Assembly (NCBI RefSeq): GCF_026241515.1
Contig: NZ_JAPHPW010000037.1
Location: 1-34,258 of the forward strand
Direction: 5' to 3'
Length of the DNA: 34,258 nt
Source of the DNA: Vibrio sp. 14G-20
Lineage (GTDB): Bacteria > Pseudomonadota > Gammaproteobacteria > Enterobacterales > Vibrionaceae
Under the pieces are notes generated by a model that saw only the letters and a list, made by a program, of their open reading frames with translations, made no database searches and was not told where the DNA came from. A program made the translations under genes and the position numbers. This document shows positions 1 through 8,182 of this stretch, in pieces (position 1 is the stretch's first letter; every line of letters starts with the position of its first letter).

Positions 1-113
1 AGCCTACTCTAAGCTTAATGGCTTGAGAGTGAGGCGGACCATATAATTAAGGCCATCATTACGATTAATGCCGATCGTTTAAGAAGACTTGAACGATCCT
101 GCAGTTAGAAGAT

Positions 114-147
114 AATCCTCATCAACAATGTTGATGAGGATTTTTTT
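114..147 (+). promoter_or_regulatory. Hairpin plus T-run hiding the transposase ribosome site
   Basis: A perfect 13-bp stem (AATCCTCATCAAC at 114-126 and GTTGATGAGGATT at 130-142) with a 3-nt loop runs into seven T residues at 141-147, directly before the ATG at 148. It looks like an intrinsic terminator. The only Shine-Dalgarno-like sequence (TGAGGA, about 135-140) lies inside the 3' arm. Transcripts entering from outside would be terminated or have a masked ribosome site, a protection known for IS10 and IS50. Confidence 0.75.
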
Positions 148-1471
148 ATGCTTGAACAAGAATTAGCAATGGCACACGAGACCATTGAAGATGCCGACAA
201 TTATGAATCTGTCGTCGACGCCATTCAGATTGAGTGGATAGAACAAGCTCTTCTTGAAACCAATAAAGCGAGCATAAGACGCCGCCGACTTCCCGCTCAG
301 CAAGCTGTCTGGTTAGTTATTTGGATGGGGCTGCAACGCAACATGTCTATCAAAGAGGTATGCAGTTCATTAGACATCGCACTTCAGCCTAAACCTGAAG
401 ATAGCTGGTCTCGTGTTGCACCCAGTGTCCTAACTGATTCACGTCGACGTCTAGATGAGAGTCCGTTAGCGGCTCTGTTTCACACAACGGTAAAGGCTTG
501 GAACGGAGATATCCTTCAACAAGATAAAGACTTAGAGTCTTAATGTTCTTGCTGTCGATGGGACAACATTTAGGTGTCAAGATTCCCCAGAGAACGCTGA
601 AGAATTTGGGTTCATCTCTAAAAAATTGAAACCTTACCCTCAACTTCGTTTAGTCGCTTTGATGTCAACAGAAACTCGAATGATTATGGGGGCAGCTTTT
701 GATGGCTGTCATGTCGGTGAAACGACCTTAGCTAAGCGTCTATTCAATGATATCCCCGCACATTCATTGACCTTATTTGATCGTTGTTATTTCTCGGCAG
801 ACCTTTTGCTGTCGTGGCAAGAGAGTGCGGAAAATACTCATTGGTTAATGCCTGCAAAACGTAAGCTACGCTATGAAGTGTTGGAGAAATATGCGGAGAA
901 CGACATGCTCATCTCAATGCCCATCTCTCCTCAAGCTCAACGGCAGAATCCGAATTTACCCGCACGTTGGGAAGCCAGATTAGTCCTATATCAAGAGCCA
1001 AAAGGTGAGATAAAAGGTTTTATTACTTCACTTACAGACCCTAGTAAATACTCGCTAGAAAGCCTGCTGCGTGTTTATTGGCAACGCTGGGAGATTGAAG
1101 AGGGTTATGGTGAAATTAAACAGACTCAACTGCAAAGTCACGTCACTTTACGAAGTCGTTTTTCTGCCGGTGTGAAGCAAGAGCTTTGGGGCGTATTACT
1201 TGCCTATAACTTAGTGCGATTAGAGATGGTTAAGATAGCTTCAGAAGCCGGGGTTCGAGCGACTAGGGTAAGCTTTACCGCCGCAATTAACCTTATAGAT
1301 GCTCAGTTACGCTGGTTAGCTTTAAGTCCAGACGGAACCCTACCAGTCAAACTTAAAAGGATGAGAGAAAGTCTGAGTCACTTCATTCTTCCAGATAAAA
1401 GAAAGGACCGAACGTTTCCACGTTCAGTCCTCTTTGTTCCAGCCAAATATCCGTTTAGGTTCAAGCAGTAA
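148..1471 (+). pseudogene. IS4-family DDE transposase, frameshifted
   Basis: The reading frame opens at ATG 148 and ends at a TAA at 541. The rest continues in the next frame to 1471. Together the parts would give about 440 residues, close to the 442 of IS4 transposase. The break lies at about 533-543 and is explained by one extra base just before the first catalytic Asp motif (LAVDGTT). The second Asp is in LFDRCYFS. The third site is a perfect Y-x2-R-x3-E-x6-K signature in YWQRWEIEEGYGEIK. The N-terminal DNA-binding part is separated from the whole catalytic domain, so the protein is probably inactive. Programmed frameshifting is not usual in IS4, and no slippery heptamer is evident at the junction. 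Confidence 0.85.
1404..1431. terminator. Hairpin inside the 3' end of the transposase frame
   Basis: An 11-bp inverted repeat with one mismatch (AGGACCGAACG and CGTTCAGTCCT, 6-nt loop) is preceded by an A-rich run and followed by CTTTGTT. It lies within the last 25 codons of the transposase. It could end transcription in either direction and insulate the element. No long T-run follows, so this is tentative. Confidence 0.4.
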
Positions 1472-1537
1472 TGCTTATCCGAACGGCATTAACAATAGAT
1501 GCTGTGGCTTTTGTTTTATCGGGTTGAATCAATACCG

Positions 1538-2542
1538 CTAACTGTCCGTCGTCGTTAATGGCCTTTTCCCATCACACGCGCCTTTCTCAAGGTCGTAGAC
1601 GGGACTGGCTCCATGACTACTCCACCGGTGATCTTCCCTCGCTATTTTTCGATATTGCGTCGGCGTGACGCCAATGTACGTTTGGAAGGTTTCATAGAAT
1701 CGGCTACTCGAATTGAAGCCCACCGTGAGTGAGATATCGAGAATGGTTCTGTCAGTATCACTCAGTAAAGCGCGAGCATGATTGATGCGCATCGCAGTAA
1801 TGTACTGCTTGATGGTCATCTGCATCGTTCGTTGAAATACGTTCATTGCATAGTTGGCATGTAATCCAATATGTTCTGCGATATCTTTCACGGTTAATGG
1901 CTGGTTGTGATGCGTGGCGATGTATTCCAACATTTGGCTTACATAGAATTGAGAGTGTTTCGACACCCCTTTTGAGGTCGATTTGTCCTGTCGATTTACG
2001 AGCAGTTGTTGCCAACCATCAAGGCAGATTCGCTTAAGCATCAAGCCAATTTCATCGATGGCCAACTGCTGGCGGCTTTCTGACGAATGCTTTATCTCTT
2101 GTACCCATCGGGCAATTTCAAATTCACTCACTAACGAACAAGAATTCGATTGCAACACACTGCCGTGAGTTATCTGATTGACTAAATCTCGACTGAGAGT
2201 CCACGACATAAAATGATGAATCGGTATGTTGATGATCCCCATATTATGGCTTTGACCGGGATTGGTGAGTCGATGAGGTACCGATGCCCAAAACAAGCCA
2301 ATCGATCCGCTCTTAACCACGATTGGGCTGCCGTTAATGATGTATTCCACATCGTCCCCAAAAGGAATATTCACCTCAATTTGACCATGCCAATGATAGC
2401 CGGGCATGGAGTGAGGAGCTCTAAGTTCGATATCGATTTTCTCATAGGAAGAATAGAGAGAAAGCGGGCTTACCGACACGGTCTCAGACGAGTACTTATC
2501 TAAAGTGATAATTCTCAGCGTATCAGGGGTTGACTGCGGCAT
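1538..2542 (-). CDS. melR: AraC-family melibiose operon regulator MelR
   Basis: Activator of melibiose genes. The protein has 334 residues, slightly longer than E. coli MelR (302), with extra residues at both ends. The N-terminal cupin-like sensor carries the MelR-typical HWHGQIEVNIPFGDDVEY. The C-terminal third (about residues 200-300) holds two helix-turn-helix motifs, including LTVKDIAEHIGLHANYAMNV and ILDISLTVGFNSSSRFYETF, as in E. coli MelR. The ATG is preceded by TAAGGA 7 nt upstream. It is divergent from melA-melB across a 327-bp spacer, the classical arrangement, so it probably binds melibiose and activates melAB while regulating itself. Only melibiose-type genes are adjacent. Confidence 0.92.
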   Translation of the reverse strand: MPQSTPDTLRIITLDKYSSETVSVSPLSLYSSYEKIDIELRAPHSMPGYHWHGQIEVNIPFGDDVEYIINGSPIVVKSGSIGLFWASVPHRLTNPGQSHNMGIINIPIHHFMSWTLSRDLVNQITHGSVLQSNSCSLVSEFEIARWVQEIKHSSESRQQLAIDEIGLMLKRICLDGWQQLLVNRQDKSTSKGVSKHSQFYVSQMLEYIATHHNQPLTVKDIAEHIGLHANYAMNVFQRTMQMTIKQYITAMRINHARALLSDTDRTILDISLTVGFNSSSRFYETFQTYIGVTPTQYRKIAREDHRWSSHGASPVYDLEKGACDGKRPLTTTDS

Positions 2543-2551
2543 ATCTCGTTC

Positions 2552-2742
2552 CTTAGGAAATCGTATAAATGACTTTTAGCAGTTCCTCGATAATAAAACC
2601 CTGAAGACGATCATAGTGCCGAAATACCCCATTTCATAAGATCAGCACAATGTGATTAGAGTCAACATCTTAAGTGCAAAACTCGCTTCATTGCACAACC
2701 CCTCTCCTCAAAAGCCAACAAGTTATCCCATTTCCTAAGATT
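2552..2742. promoter_or_regulatory. Three ATTTCNTAAG elements, possible MelR sites
   Basis: CCCATTTCATAAGAT (2628-2642) and CCCATTTCCTAAGAT (2728-2742) are a 14-of-15 direct repeat exactly 100 bp apart. The core ATTTCCTAAG recurs in reverse orientation at 2552-2561, overlapping the melR ribosome site. The spacing across a divergent promoter suggests regulator sites and autoregulation. Assignment to MelR is inference. Confidence 0.4.
2651..2666. promoter_or_regulatory. Candidate CRP site upstream of melR/melA
   Basis: TGTGA-TTAGAG-TCAAC matches the CRP pattern TGTGA-N6-TCACA in the left half completely and in three of five bases on the right. E. coli melR and melAB transcription depends on CRP, so the location is plausible. 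It is a partial match only. Confidence 0.4.
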
Positions 2743-2869
2743 TCCATTCAATGATTTTAAAATATTAGAAAACGGGAGAGCTATTTGATTATCTGAGACG
2801 AATCGACGTGGGTTCTAGGTGTAATTTGTCTGTATCAACAAAGAACTCAGAGAGATAAAGGATTCCACT

Positions 2870-4222
2870 ATGCAAAGCCCTAAGATCACATTCATCGGTG
2901 CTGGCTCAACCATTTTTGTTAAGAACATTCTTGGTGACGTTTTCCACCGTTCAGCATTACAAAACGCTCATGTCGCCTTGATGGATATTGATGAGACCCG
3001 TTTAGAAGAGTCTCACCTTGTCGTCAGTAAGTTGATGGAGTCATCAGGTGCTACTGGCTCTATTTCATGTCACTTAAATCAAAAAGAGGCACTACAAGAT
3101 GCAGACTTCGTTGTCATCGCTTTCCAAATCGGCGGTTATGAACCTTGTACAGTCACGGATTTCGAGGTGTGTAAACGCCATGGCCTGGAACAAACCATCG
3201 CAGACACACTAGGCCCAGGCGGTATTATGCGCTCGCTACGCACGGTCCCGCACCTTTGGAGCGTGTGTGAAGATATGACCGAAGTTTGTCCGAACGCCAC
3301 TATGCTCAACTACGTCAACCCTATGGCGATGAACACGTGGGCAATGTACGAGAAATACCCGCACATCAAACAAGTCGGTTTATGCCACTCAGTACAAGGC
3401 ACAGCAGAAGAATTAGCGCGCGACCTGGACTTAGACTATTCAGACCTTCGCTATACCTGCGCTGGCATCAACCACATGGCTTACTACCTCACTCTTGAGA
3501 AGAAAACAGAAAGTGGTGAGTACATCGATATTTATCCGGATCTACTTGAAGCTTTTGAGAGTGGCCAAGCGCCTAAACCGGGTATTTATCACAATGGTCG
3601 CTGCACAAATTTGGTCCGCTACGAGATGTTCAAAAAATTGGGCTACTTTGTGACTGAGTCTTCTGAACATTTTTCGGAATACACCCCCTACTTTATCAAG
3701 CCGAACCGCCCAGATTTAATTGAACGTTATAAAGTGCCACTTGATGAGTACCCGAAGCGCTGTGTCGAGCAAATTGCCGATTGGAAACGCGACCTTCAAG
3801 AATTTAAAACAGCTGACAAAATTACCGTTGATGAGTCTCATGAGTACGCCAGCACCATCATGAATTCTATTTGGACAGGCACTCCGAGCGTTATTTACGG
3901 CAATGTAAAAAATGAAGCCTTGATCGACAACTTACCGCAAGGCTGCTGTGTTGAGGTCGCTTGTTTAGTTGATGCAAATGGTGTGCAACCGATCAAAGCT
4001 GGTCGCCTACCTAACCACTTGGCCGCATTAATGCAGACCAACATCAATGTTCAAACTCTATTAACGGAAGCCATTCTCACTGAAAACCGCGACCGTATTT
4101 ATCATGCTGCGATGCTGGACCCACATACAGCCGCTGTACTTGGAATAGAAGAGATATACGCGCTGGTTGACGACTTGATTGAGGCTCATGACGGTTGGTT
4201 ACCAGAGTGGGTTAACAAGTAA
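2870..4222 (+). CDS. melA: Alpha-galactosidase MelA, glycoside hydrolase family 4
   Basis: Hydrolyses melibiose and other alpha-galactosides in the cytoplasm by the NAD- and metal-dependent redox mechanism of GH4. The 450 residues match E. coli MelA (451). The N-terminal dinucleotide fold begins ITFIGAGSTIF (residues 6-16). The GH4 substrate motif NPMAMNTW starts at Asn150, and the expected metal ligands Cys172 (GLCHS) and His202 (GINHMAYY) are present. The ATG follows AAAGGA by 7 nt. It is first in a two-gene operon with melB, 71 bp downstream, and divergent from melR, so induction by melibiose through MelR is expected. Confidence 0.95.
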   Translation: MQSPKITFIGAGSTIFVKNILGDVFHRSALQNAHVALMDIDETRLEESHLVVSKLMESSGATGSISCHLNQKEALQDADFVVIAFQIGGYEPCTVTDFEVCKRHGLEQTIADTLGPGGIMRSLRTVPHLWSVCEDMTEVCPNATMLNYVNPMAMNTWAMYEKYPHIKQVGLCHSVQGTAEELARDLDLDYSDLRYTCAGINHMAYYLTLEKKTESGEYIDIYPDLLEAFESGQAPKPGIYHNGRCTNLVRYEMFKKLGYFVTESSEHFSEYTPYFIKPNRPDLIERYKVPLDEYPKRCVEQIADWKRDLQEFKTADKITVDESHEYASTIMNSIWTGTPSVIYGNVKNEALIDNLPQGCCVEVACLVDANGVQPIKAGRLPNHLAALMQTNINVQTLLTEAILTENRDRIYHAAMLDPHTAAVLGIEEIYALVDDLIEAHDGWLPEWVNK

Positions 4223-4260
4223 TTTCATACTAATAAAAAATACAATAACGTGAATATTAG

Positions 4261-4281
4261 CGCCTTCTCACTGAGGAGGCG
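4261..4281 (+). promoter_or_regulatory. Intercistronic hairpin before the melB ribosome site
   Basis: CGCCTTCTC and GAGGAGGCG pair over 9 bp (one G-U) with a 3-nt loop. The melB Shine-Dalgarno TAAGGAG follows immediately at 4282-4288. There is no T-run, so it is not a terminator. A role in mRNA stability or in setting the MelA/MelB ratio is inference. Confidence 0.5.
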
Positions 4282-4293
4282 TAAGGAGTAGCA

Positions 4294-5721
4294 ATGAGTA
4301 TCTCTATGAATACCAAGCTAAGTTATGGCTTTGGGGCGTTTGGTAAAGACTTCGCAATCACCATCGTCTATATGTACCTAATGTTTTACTACACGGATGT
4401 AGTCGGTATTTCTGCCGCTACCGTCGGAACCATCTTTCTCGTCGCCCGTATTTGGGATGCGGTCAACGACCCAATCATGGGCTGGTTGGTCAACAATACG
4501 CGCACCCGTTGGGGCAAATTCAAACCTTGGATTTTAATTGGCACGCTCGCCAACTCTGTCGTGCTACTCATGGTGTTTAGTGCGCACTACATCGAAGGCC
4601 CTTGGCTTATCGCCTACGCCGCTGTCACTTATATTTTGTGGGGCATGACTTACACACTAATGGATATTCCTTTTTGGTCGTTAGTCCCAACACTCACCTT
4701 AGATAAACGCGAACGCGAAGAGTTAGTCCCATATCCTCGCTTCTTTGCGAGCCTCGCGTGGATAGTAACCGCTGCCATTGCAATGCCCTTCGTCAACTAT
4801 GTAGGTGGTGACGACAAGGGTTTTGGGTTTCAAATATTTACGCTACTGTTGATTGCCTGTTTCTTAGTCTCGACGTTTATCACACTGCGTAATGTCAAAG
4901 AACGTTATTCAACCGCGAACCTCGACACCACACAGCCGGAAGAAAAAGTATCACTGAAAAAGCTACTGTCACTTATCTACAAAAATGACCAATTGACCAG
5001 CGTTCTCTGCATGGCACTGTCTTACAACTTGGCGACCAACATCATCACAGCCTTCGCGGTTTACTATTTCACCTATGTTGTAGGCAACGAAGAGTTGTTC
5101 CCTTACTACATGGCTTATGCAGGCATCGCAAACCTCATCACACTGGTGTTGTTTCCTAAACTCGCAAAAATGTTCTCACGCCGCACTCTATGGGCTTGTG
5201 CTTCCACTTTCCCTATTTTAGGTAGTGCTGTTCTTATCTATGTTGGCATGTACGATAAACAAAGCATTCTGTTGATTTCAACGGCGGGTGTGTTCCTACA
5301 AATCGGTACTGCCCTGTTTTGGGTACTCAACGTAATCATGGTTGCCGACACGGTCGATTATGGTGAATTTAAACTGGGTGCTCGTTGTGAAAGTATTGCC
5401 TACTCTGTGCAAACCTTAGTCGTAAAAGCAGGTTCTGCATTTGCCGCTTTCTTCATCGGTATCTCGCTCACTGCCGTTGATTATGTACCTAACGTAACGC
5501 AAAGCCCTGAAACCGTATTTGGCATGCAATGCATCATGGTCGGCCTACCTGCTTTCTTCTTTGCCATTGCGTTAATCATCTACTTCCGCTTCTACAAGCT
5601 GAACGGCGCGTATCACCAAAAAATTCAAGATCACCTCACTGAAAAGTATGACCACATCACCAACGATGGCTCAAGCACAGGAGAAGCTTCTGACCCAACG
5701 AGACCAGTGCAAGCAATCTAA
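4294..5721 (+). CDS. melB: Melibiose:cation symporter MelB
   Basis: Inner-membrane symporter of the GPH/MFS family that imports melibiose with Na+, Li+ or H+. The 475 residues compare with 473 in E. coli, with twelve predicted membrane helices. Residues known to matter in MelB fall at identical numbers: Asp19, Asp55 and Asp59 (WDAVNDPIMG) and Asp124 (TLMDIPFW). The cytoplasmic loop RTRWGKFKPW and the helix-XI lysine motif SVQTLVVKAGSAF are also present. A strong TAAGGAG precedes the ATG. It is co-transcribed with melA and followed by an intrinsic terminator. The hydrophilic tail differs from the enterobacterial protein, as is common. Confidence 0.95.
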   Translation: MSISMNTKLSYGFGAFGKDFAITIVYMYLMFYYTDVVGISAATVGTIFLVARIWDAVNDPIMGWLVNNTRTRWGKFKPWILIGTLANSVVLLMVFSAHYIEGPWLIAYAAVTYILWGMTYTLMDIPFWSLVPTLTLDKREREELVPYPRFFASLAWIVTAAIAMPFVNYVGGDDKGFGFQIFTLLLIACFLVSTFITLRNVKERYSTANLDTTQPEEKVSLKKLLSLIYKNDQLTSVLCMALSYNLATNIITAFAVYYFTYVVGNEELFPYYMAYAGIANLITLVLFPKLAKMFSRRTLWACASTFPILGSAVLIYVGMYDKQSILLISTAGVFLQIGTALFWVLNVIMVADTVDYGEFKLGARCESIAYSVQTLVVKAGSAFAAFFIGISLTAVDYVPNVTQSPETVFGMQCIMVGLPAFFFAIALIIYFRFYKLNGAYHQKIQDHLTEKYDHITNDGSSTGEASDPTRPVQAI

Positions 5722-5770
5722 ACCCAAGCAACCAGCACATCATCGTTGAAACAAATCTCTGAAACGAAAA

Positions 5771-5796
5771 AAGCCTAGTGAGTGATCACTAGGCTT
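5771..5796 (+). terminator. Intrinsic terminator after melB
   Basis: A perfect 11-bp stem (AAGCCTAGTGA and TCACTAGGCTT) with loop GTGA is preceded by an A-run and followed by TCGT. It lies 50 bp after the melB stop and ends the melAB operon. Confidence 0.8.
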
Positions 5797-5893
5797 TCGT
5801 ATATCACCTATCAACGGATATTGGGCGATTGCTTGTCAGTCAAAGACTCTACAAATTAGCCGATCGAGTATCAATGAAGATACCAGAACCACT

Positions 5894-6154
5894 TTACTTC
5901 AACGGATCGTTGTCCGGCAGAGCTTTATGAATCCATAATGCTAAACGTTTCTTGATATTCGCTCCATCAAGCTTACTTTCTGGAAGAGGCGTGATCTGAT
6001 TTACTTCAACAAGGAACAAATACACCGATTTAACCTTTATCGGTTGAGATGAATGCGGCAAATCAAAACCTTGCAATTTTGCCATTTTAAAACCGACCTC
6101 TACTGCTTTTTTTACCAGCTTATCTTCATTAATGATCTTAGCGGTTTTCGACAT
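5894..6154 (-). CDS. DUF5062 family protein
   Basis: A small soluble protein of 86 residues. The body (KLVKKAVEVGFKMAK, then VYLFLVEVNQITPLPESK and RLALWIHKALPDNDPLK) matches what I remember of DUF5062, a family frequent in Vibrio and relatives with no assigned function. No signal peptide or membrane segment is seen. GGAG lies about 7 nt before the ATG. It stands alone, convergent with melAB across the terminator at 5771-5796. No biochemical role can be inferred from context. Confidence 0.75.
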   Translation of the reverse strand: MSKTAKIINEDKLVKKAVEVGFKMAKLQGFDLPHSSQPIKVKSVYLFLVEVNQITPLPESKLDGANIKKRLALWIHKALPDNDPLK

Positions 6155-6601
6155 TTTATCTCCATCATCTTTACCGAATGAGCATTGAGTATATCAAACA
6201 GAATAGAAGACAAGATCACCGCGCTCTCAAATCGAAAACTCTTTCTGATAAATAACATAAAACGAATCACCGATTAGAAGTCAATTATAGTCTGGCTCAC
6301 ATTCGCGAGGTGAATAACAATAAGCAAACGGTATCTTAATAAAATACTCAATAAATGAGATCCTCAGCCAAGAAACTAAAAAACGAGTAATATTTGACTT
6401 ACCACTCTAAAGAATACGGAATATTATTATTCAAGCTTAGATATGAGCATTTCATCAAAAATCAATAAGATACTGTTATTTAACTAGTTTTATACGAAAC
6501 TGACTCAGATCATATTTACAGTCACCCGTAACGAAAACTTATTTACAAAACACTCACTAAGAAAATAGAATAAACCCACTAAATTTATAATGGTGTTAAA
6601 A
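6155..6601. other. AT-rich intergenic stretch
   Basis: About 440 bp, strongly AT-rich, between the divergent DUF5062 gene and the small membrane protein gene. It must carry both promoters. I see no convincing ORF, tandem repeat, large hairpin or recognisable RNA; the longest ATG frames are under 20 codons. Confidence 0.5.
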
Positions 6602-6817
6602 ATGCGTTACCTTTGGGCTTCATTCTGTCATAAAAACCCGATTCTAGGCCGAATCGTTCATATCGCGGTTGTGCTGGTAGCGTTAGCTTCTATCGTCATT
6701 CCATTGATTTCAAAAGACGCCACAACCATCATAGCCTCACTGTGTGTCGCGCTAGTATGCTTTGTCCTGTTCGTGTTCTTTGCACTCAGCGACAAAATGC
6801 GTTCAGGTATGCATTAA
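6602..6817 (+). CDS. Small two-helix membrane protein, unknown
   Basis: 71 residues from this ATG (75 if the in-frame ATG at 6590 is used). The later start has GGTG a few bases upstream and the earlier one has no visible Shine-Dalgarno, so the later one is slightly preferred. Two hydrophobic segments are clear: about residues 18-36 (IVHIAVVLVALASIVIPLI) and 43-62 (TIIASLCVALVCFVLFVFFA). A basic tail (DKMRSGMH) follows. I do not recognise the family. It stands alone and is followed by a strong terminator. Coding status rests on the clear membrane topology and the terminator placement. Confidence 0.55.
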   Translation: MRYLWASFCHKNPILGRIVHIAVVLVALASIVIPLISKDATTIIASLCVALVCFVLFVFFALSDKMRSGMH

Positions 6818-6893
6818 TCAGCTAATCTACCCTCTATTCACCAAGCATTCTCTTTTTCTAAAACTCATTATAAAATGCTGGTTACCAGATACG

Positions 6894-6926
6894 GAAAAGG
6901 CCAAAGTTATTAGCTTTGGCCTTTTC
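6894..6926. terminator. Bidirectional terminator between convergent genes
   Basis: A perfect 13-bp stem (GAAAAGGCCAAAG and CTTTGGCCTTTTC) with a 7-nt loop gives T-rich ends on both strands. It separates the small membrane protein gene (+) from the acetyltransferase gene (-). Confidence 0.85.
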
Positions 6927-6974
6927 TTCTAGCGACTGTAGTTGATTACAACCGGGTGATACGACAACCGAGTC

Positions 6975-7406
6975 TTACAGCGTCATATGCAGAATTGGAA
7001 ATGGTTTTCCCATGTCATCAAGTGGAGAGCGTGATTCAATTTTGAACCCCATGTACTGATAGAAACCTACCGCTTGTGGGTTTTGTTCATTGACGTCAAC
7101 TTTGGTGGCTGCTAGCTGCTCAATCGCATGTTGCAACAAAACCGTACCTACTCCTTGCCCTCGAACTTCATTCAAAACGAAAAGCATCTCGATTTTTGCA
7201 TCATGGACACCCACGAAGCCAACAATCGAACCACTTTCATTTTTAACGCATTTCAAAGAAACCGCAGGGAACGCATGTTCCATGATGATAGGTTTGAAAA
7301 ACTCAATATCTTCTTCTGTAATAAAGTCATGAGTTGCTCGGACTGAATTTTCCCAAACCTTAAGCATTTCTGCGTAATCTTCAGGAAGCACATTTTCTAT
7401 AGTCAT
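6975..7406 (-). CDS. GNAT acetyltransferase, YjaB-like
   Basis: 143 residues from ATG 7406. A longer frame to 7466 exists, but its extra 20 residues are not family-like and family similarity starts at MTIENVLPEDY. It resembles E. coli YjaB: SVRATHDFI near the N-terminus, the acetyl-CoA loop RGQGVGTVLLQHA, then VNEQNPQAVGFYQYMGFK. It should transfer an acetyl group from acetyl-CoA to an amine; the substrate is unknown. It is a cytoplasmic single-domain protein. Upstream lies qnr on the same strand, 119 bp away, so a two-gene transcript is possible but not required. Confidence 0.85.
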   Translation of the reverse strand: MTIENVLPEDYAEMLKVWENSVRATHDFITEEDIEFFKPIIMEHAFPAVSLKCVKNESGSIVGFVGVHDAKIEMLFVLNEVRGQGVGTVLLQHAIEQLAATKVDVNEQNPQAVGFYQYMGFKIESRSPLDDMGKPFPILHMTL

Positions 7407-7525
7407 AATTTTCTCTGGATTGAACTGAATATAAACATGTGCAGCCGCGAGGCTATAGTGTAACAAGCGTTAGTCACACAAAACAACACTGTTCACTATT
7501 CGCTTTCCTAGCTCCAACCACTCTA

Positions 7526-8182
7526 TTAGTCAAGCATCACAACAATGCCCATACTTTCAAGCAGTTGCTCTTGCTGCCAAGCCACAATTTTAATGCCCGA
7601 TGTATCGACCTTACGAGGGTCTAAACCGTCTAACTCAGCATGGCACAAGTTTGCGCCTTGCATGCTGAACTGTCCCCATACATCTTCCGAGAACACACCT
7701 CGGCTGAGATCAGACTCTTTCAATGACGCGCCGCCAAGGTAAGTGCCTATCCAACGGTTCTCAAACAGTTCGCACTTCTCTAAACAAGCCTGTTCAAAAT
7801 TAGCGTAAGACAGGTTGCAACCCGTGATGTATGCCGAGCAAAAATACATGCGATTGCTCACCTGATTGGCAAAATTCGCACGAGTAAAGTTCGCCCCTTT
7901 CAAGTCGCATTCACGTAGCTCAATACCATAGCAATTCGCGTTACTAAAATTCGCCATCGCCAACTGACAATTCTGAAAACTTGCATCTCGTAAGTCGGCA
8001 ATATCAAAGTGGCATCCCTCAATATCGCCTTGCTCAATAAACTTACAGTTAATAAACGTTGCATCACGTAAGTTCGAACGTCTGAAATCACAACGGATAA
8101 ACGTGCAGGCTGTAAATGTAAGCTCTGATAAATCTTGCTGAGCAAAACTGTGGTGATGATAAGTGCTGTTATTGGTGTCCAT
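7526..8182 (-). CDS. qnr: Qnr pentapeptide-repeat protein, QnrS/QnrVS type
   Basis: 218 residues, the length of QnrS. The chain is built of pentapeptide repeats (A/C-D/N-L/F-X-X) such as CTFIRCDFRRSNLRDATF, CQLAMANFSNANCYG and CDLKGANFTRANF, forming a right-handed quadrilateral beta-helix that mimics DNA. In Qnr proteins this protects gyrase and topoisomerase IV from quinolones. Blocks such as YFCSAYITGCNLSYANFE, WIGTYLGGASLKESDLSR and DGLDPRKVDTSGIKI match remembered QnrS1 almost residue for residue. Vibrio splendidus is a known chromosomal source of QnrS-like genes. AGGGGG precedes the ATG. No LexA box is seen upstream, consistent with QnrS rather than QnrB. No mobile element adjoins it. 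Confidence 0.92.
   Translation of the reverse strand: MDTNNSTYHHHSFAQQDLSELTFTACTFIRCDFRRSNLRDATFINCKFIEQGDIEGCHFDIADLRDASFQNCQLAMANFSNANCYGIELRECDLKGANFTRANFANQVSNRMYFCSAYITGCNLSYANFEQACLEKCELFENRWIGTYLGGASLKESDLSRGVFSEDVWGQFSMQGANLCHAELDGLDPRKVDTSGIKIVAWQQEQLLESMGIVVMLD

Larger units (their letters stand above)
66..1491 (+). mobile_element. IS4-group insertion sequence, degenerate
   Basis: The element is bounded by imperfect terminal inverted repeats. The left end starts TAATGCCGATCGTTTAAG and the right end, read inward on the other strand, is TAATGCCGTTCGGATAAG (15 of 18 identical). This is the end sequence I associate with E. coli IS4, and the 1426-bp span fits that group. It carries one transposase gene, broken by a frameshift. 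IS4-group elements usually leave 10-13 bp target duplications, but the flanks 53-65 and 1492-1504 do not match, so it either moved by recombination, lost one flank or is old. It lies 46 bp beyond the melR stop codon. Confidence 0.85.
2543..2869. promoter_or_regulatory. melR-melA divergent control region
   Basis: This 327-bp spacer contains no gene. It holds the ribosome sites of both genes (TAAGGA for melR, AAAGGA for melA), a candidate CRP site and three related ATTTCNTAAG elements, annotated separately. I could not place the core promoters with confidence. Confidence 0.7.

Noticed and set aside
533..626. Programmed frameshifting between the two transposase frames.
   Set aside because: No slippery heptamer or downstream stimulatory structure is visible, and IS4 elements normally use a single frame. 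A simple one-base insertion explains it.
389..643. A minus-strand open frame opposite the transposase break.
   Set aside because: It runs antisense across both halves of the transposase, has no ribosome site and no recognisable protein features.
7439..7466. Longer start for the acetyltransferase at 7466.
   Set aside because: The added 20 residues do not resemble the family, and homology begins at the internal ATG 7406.
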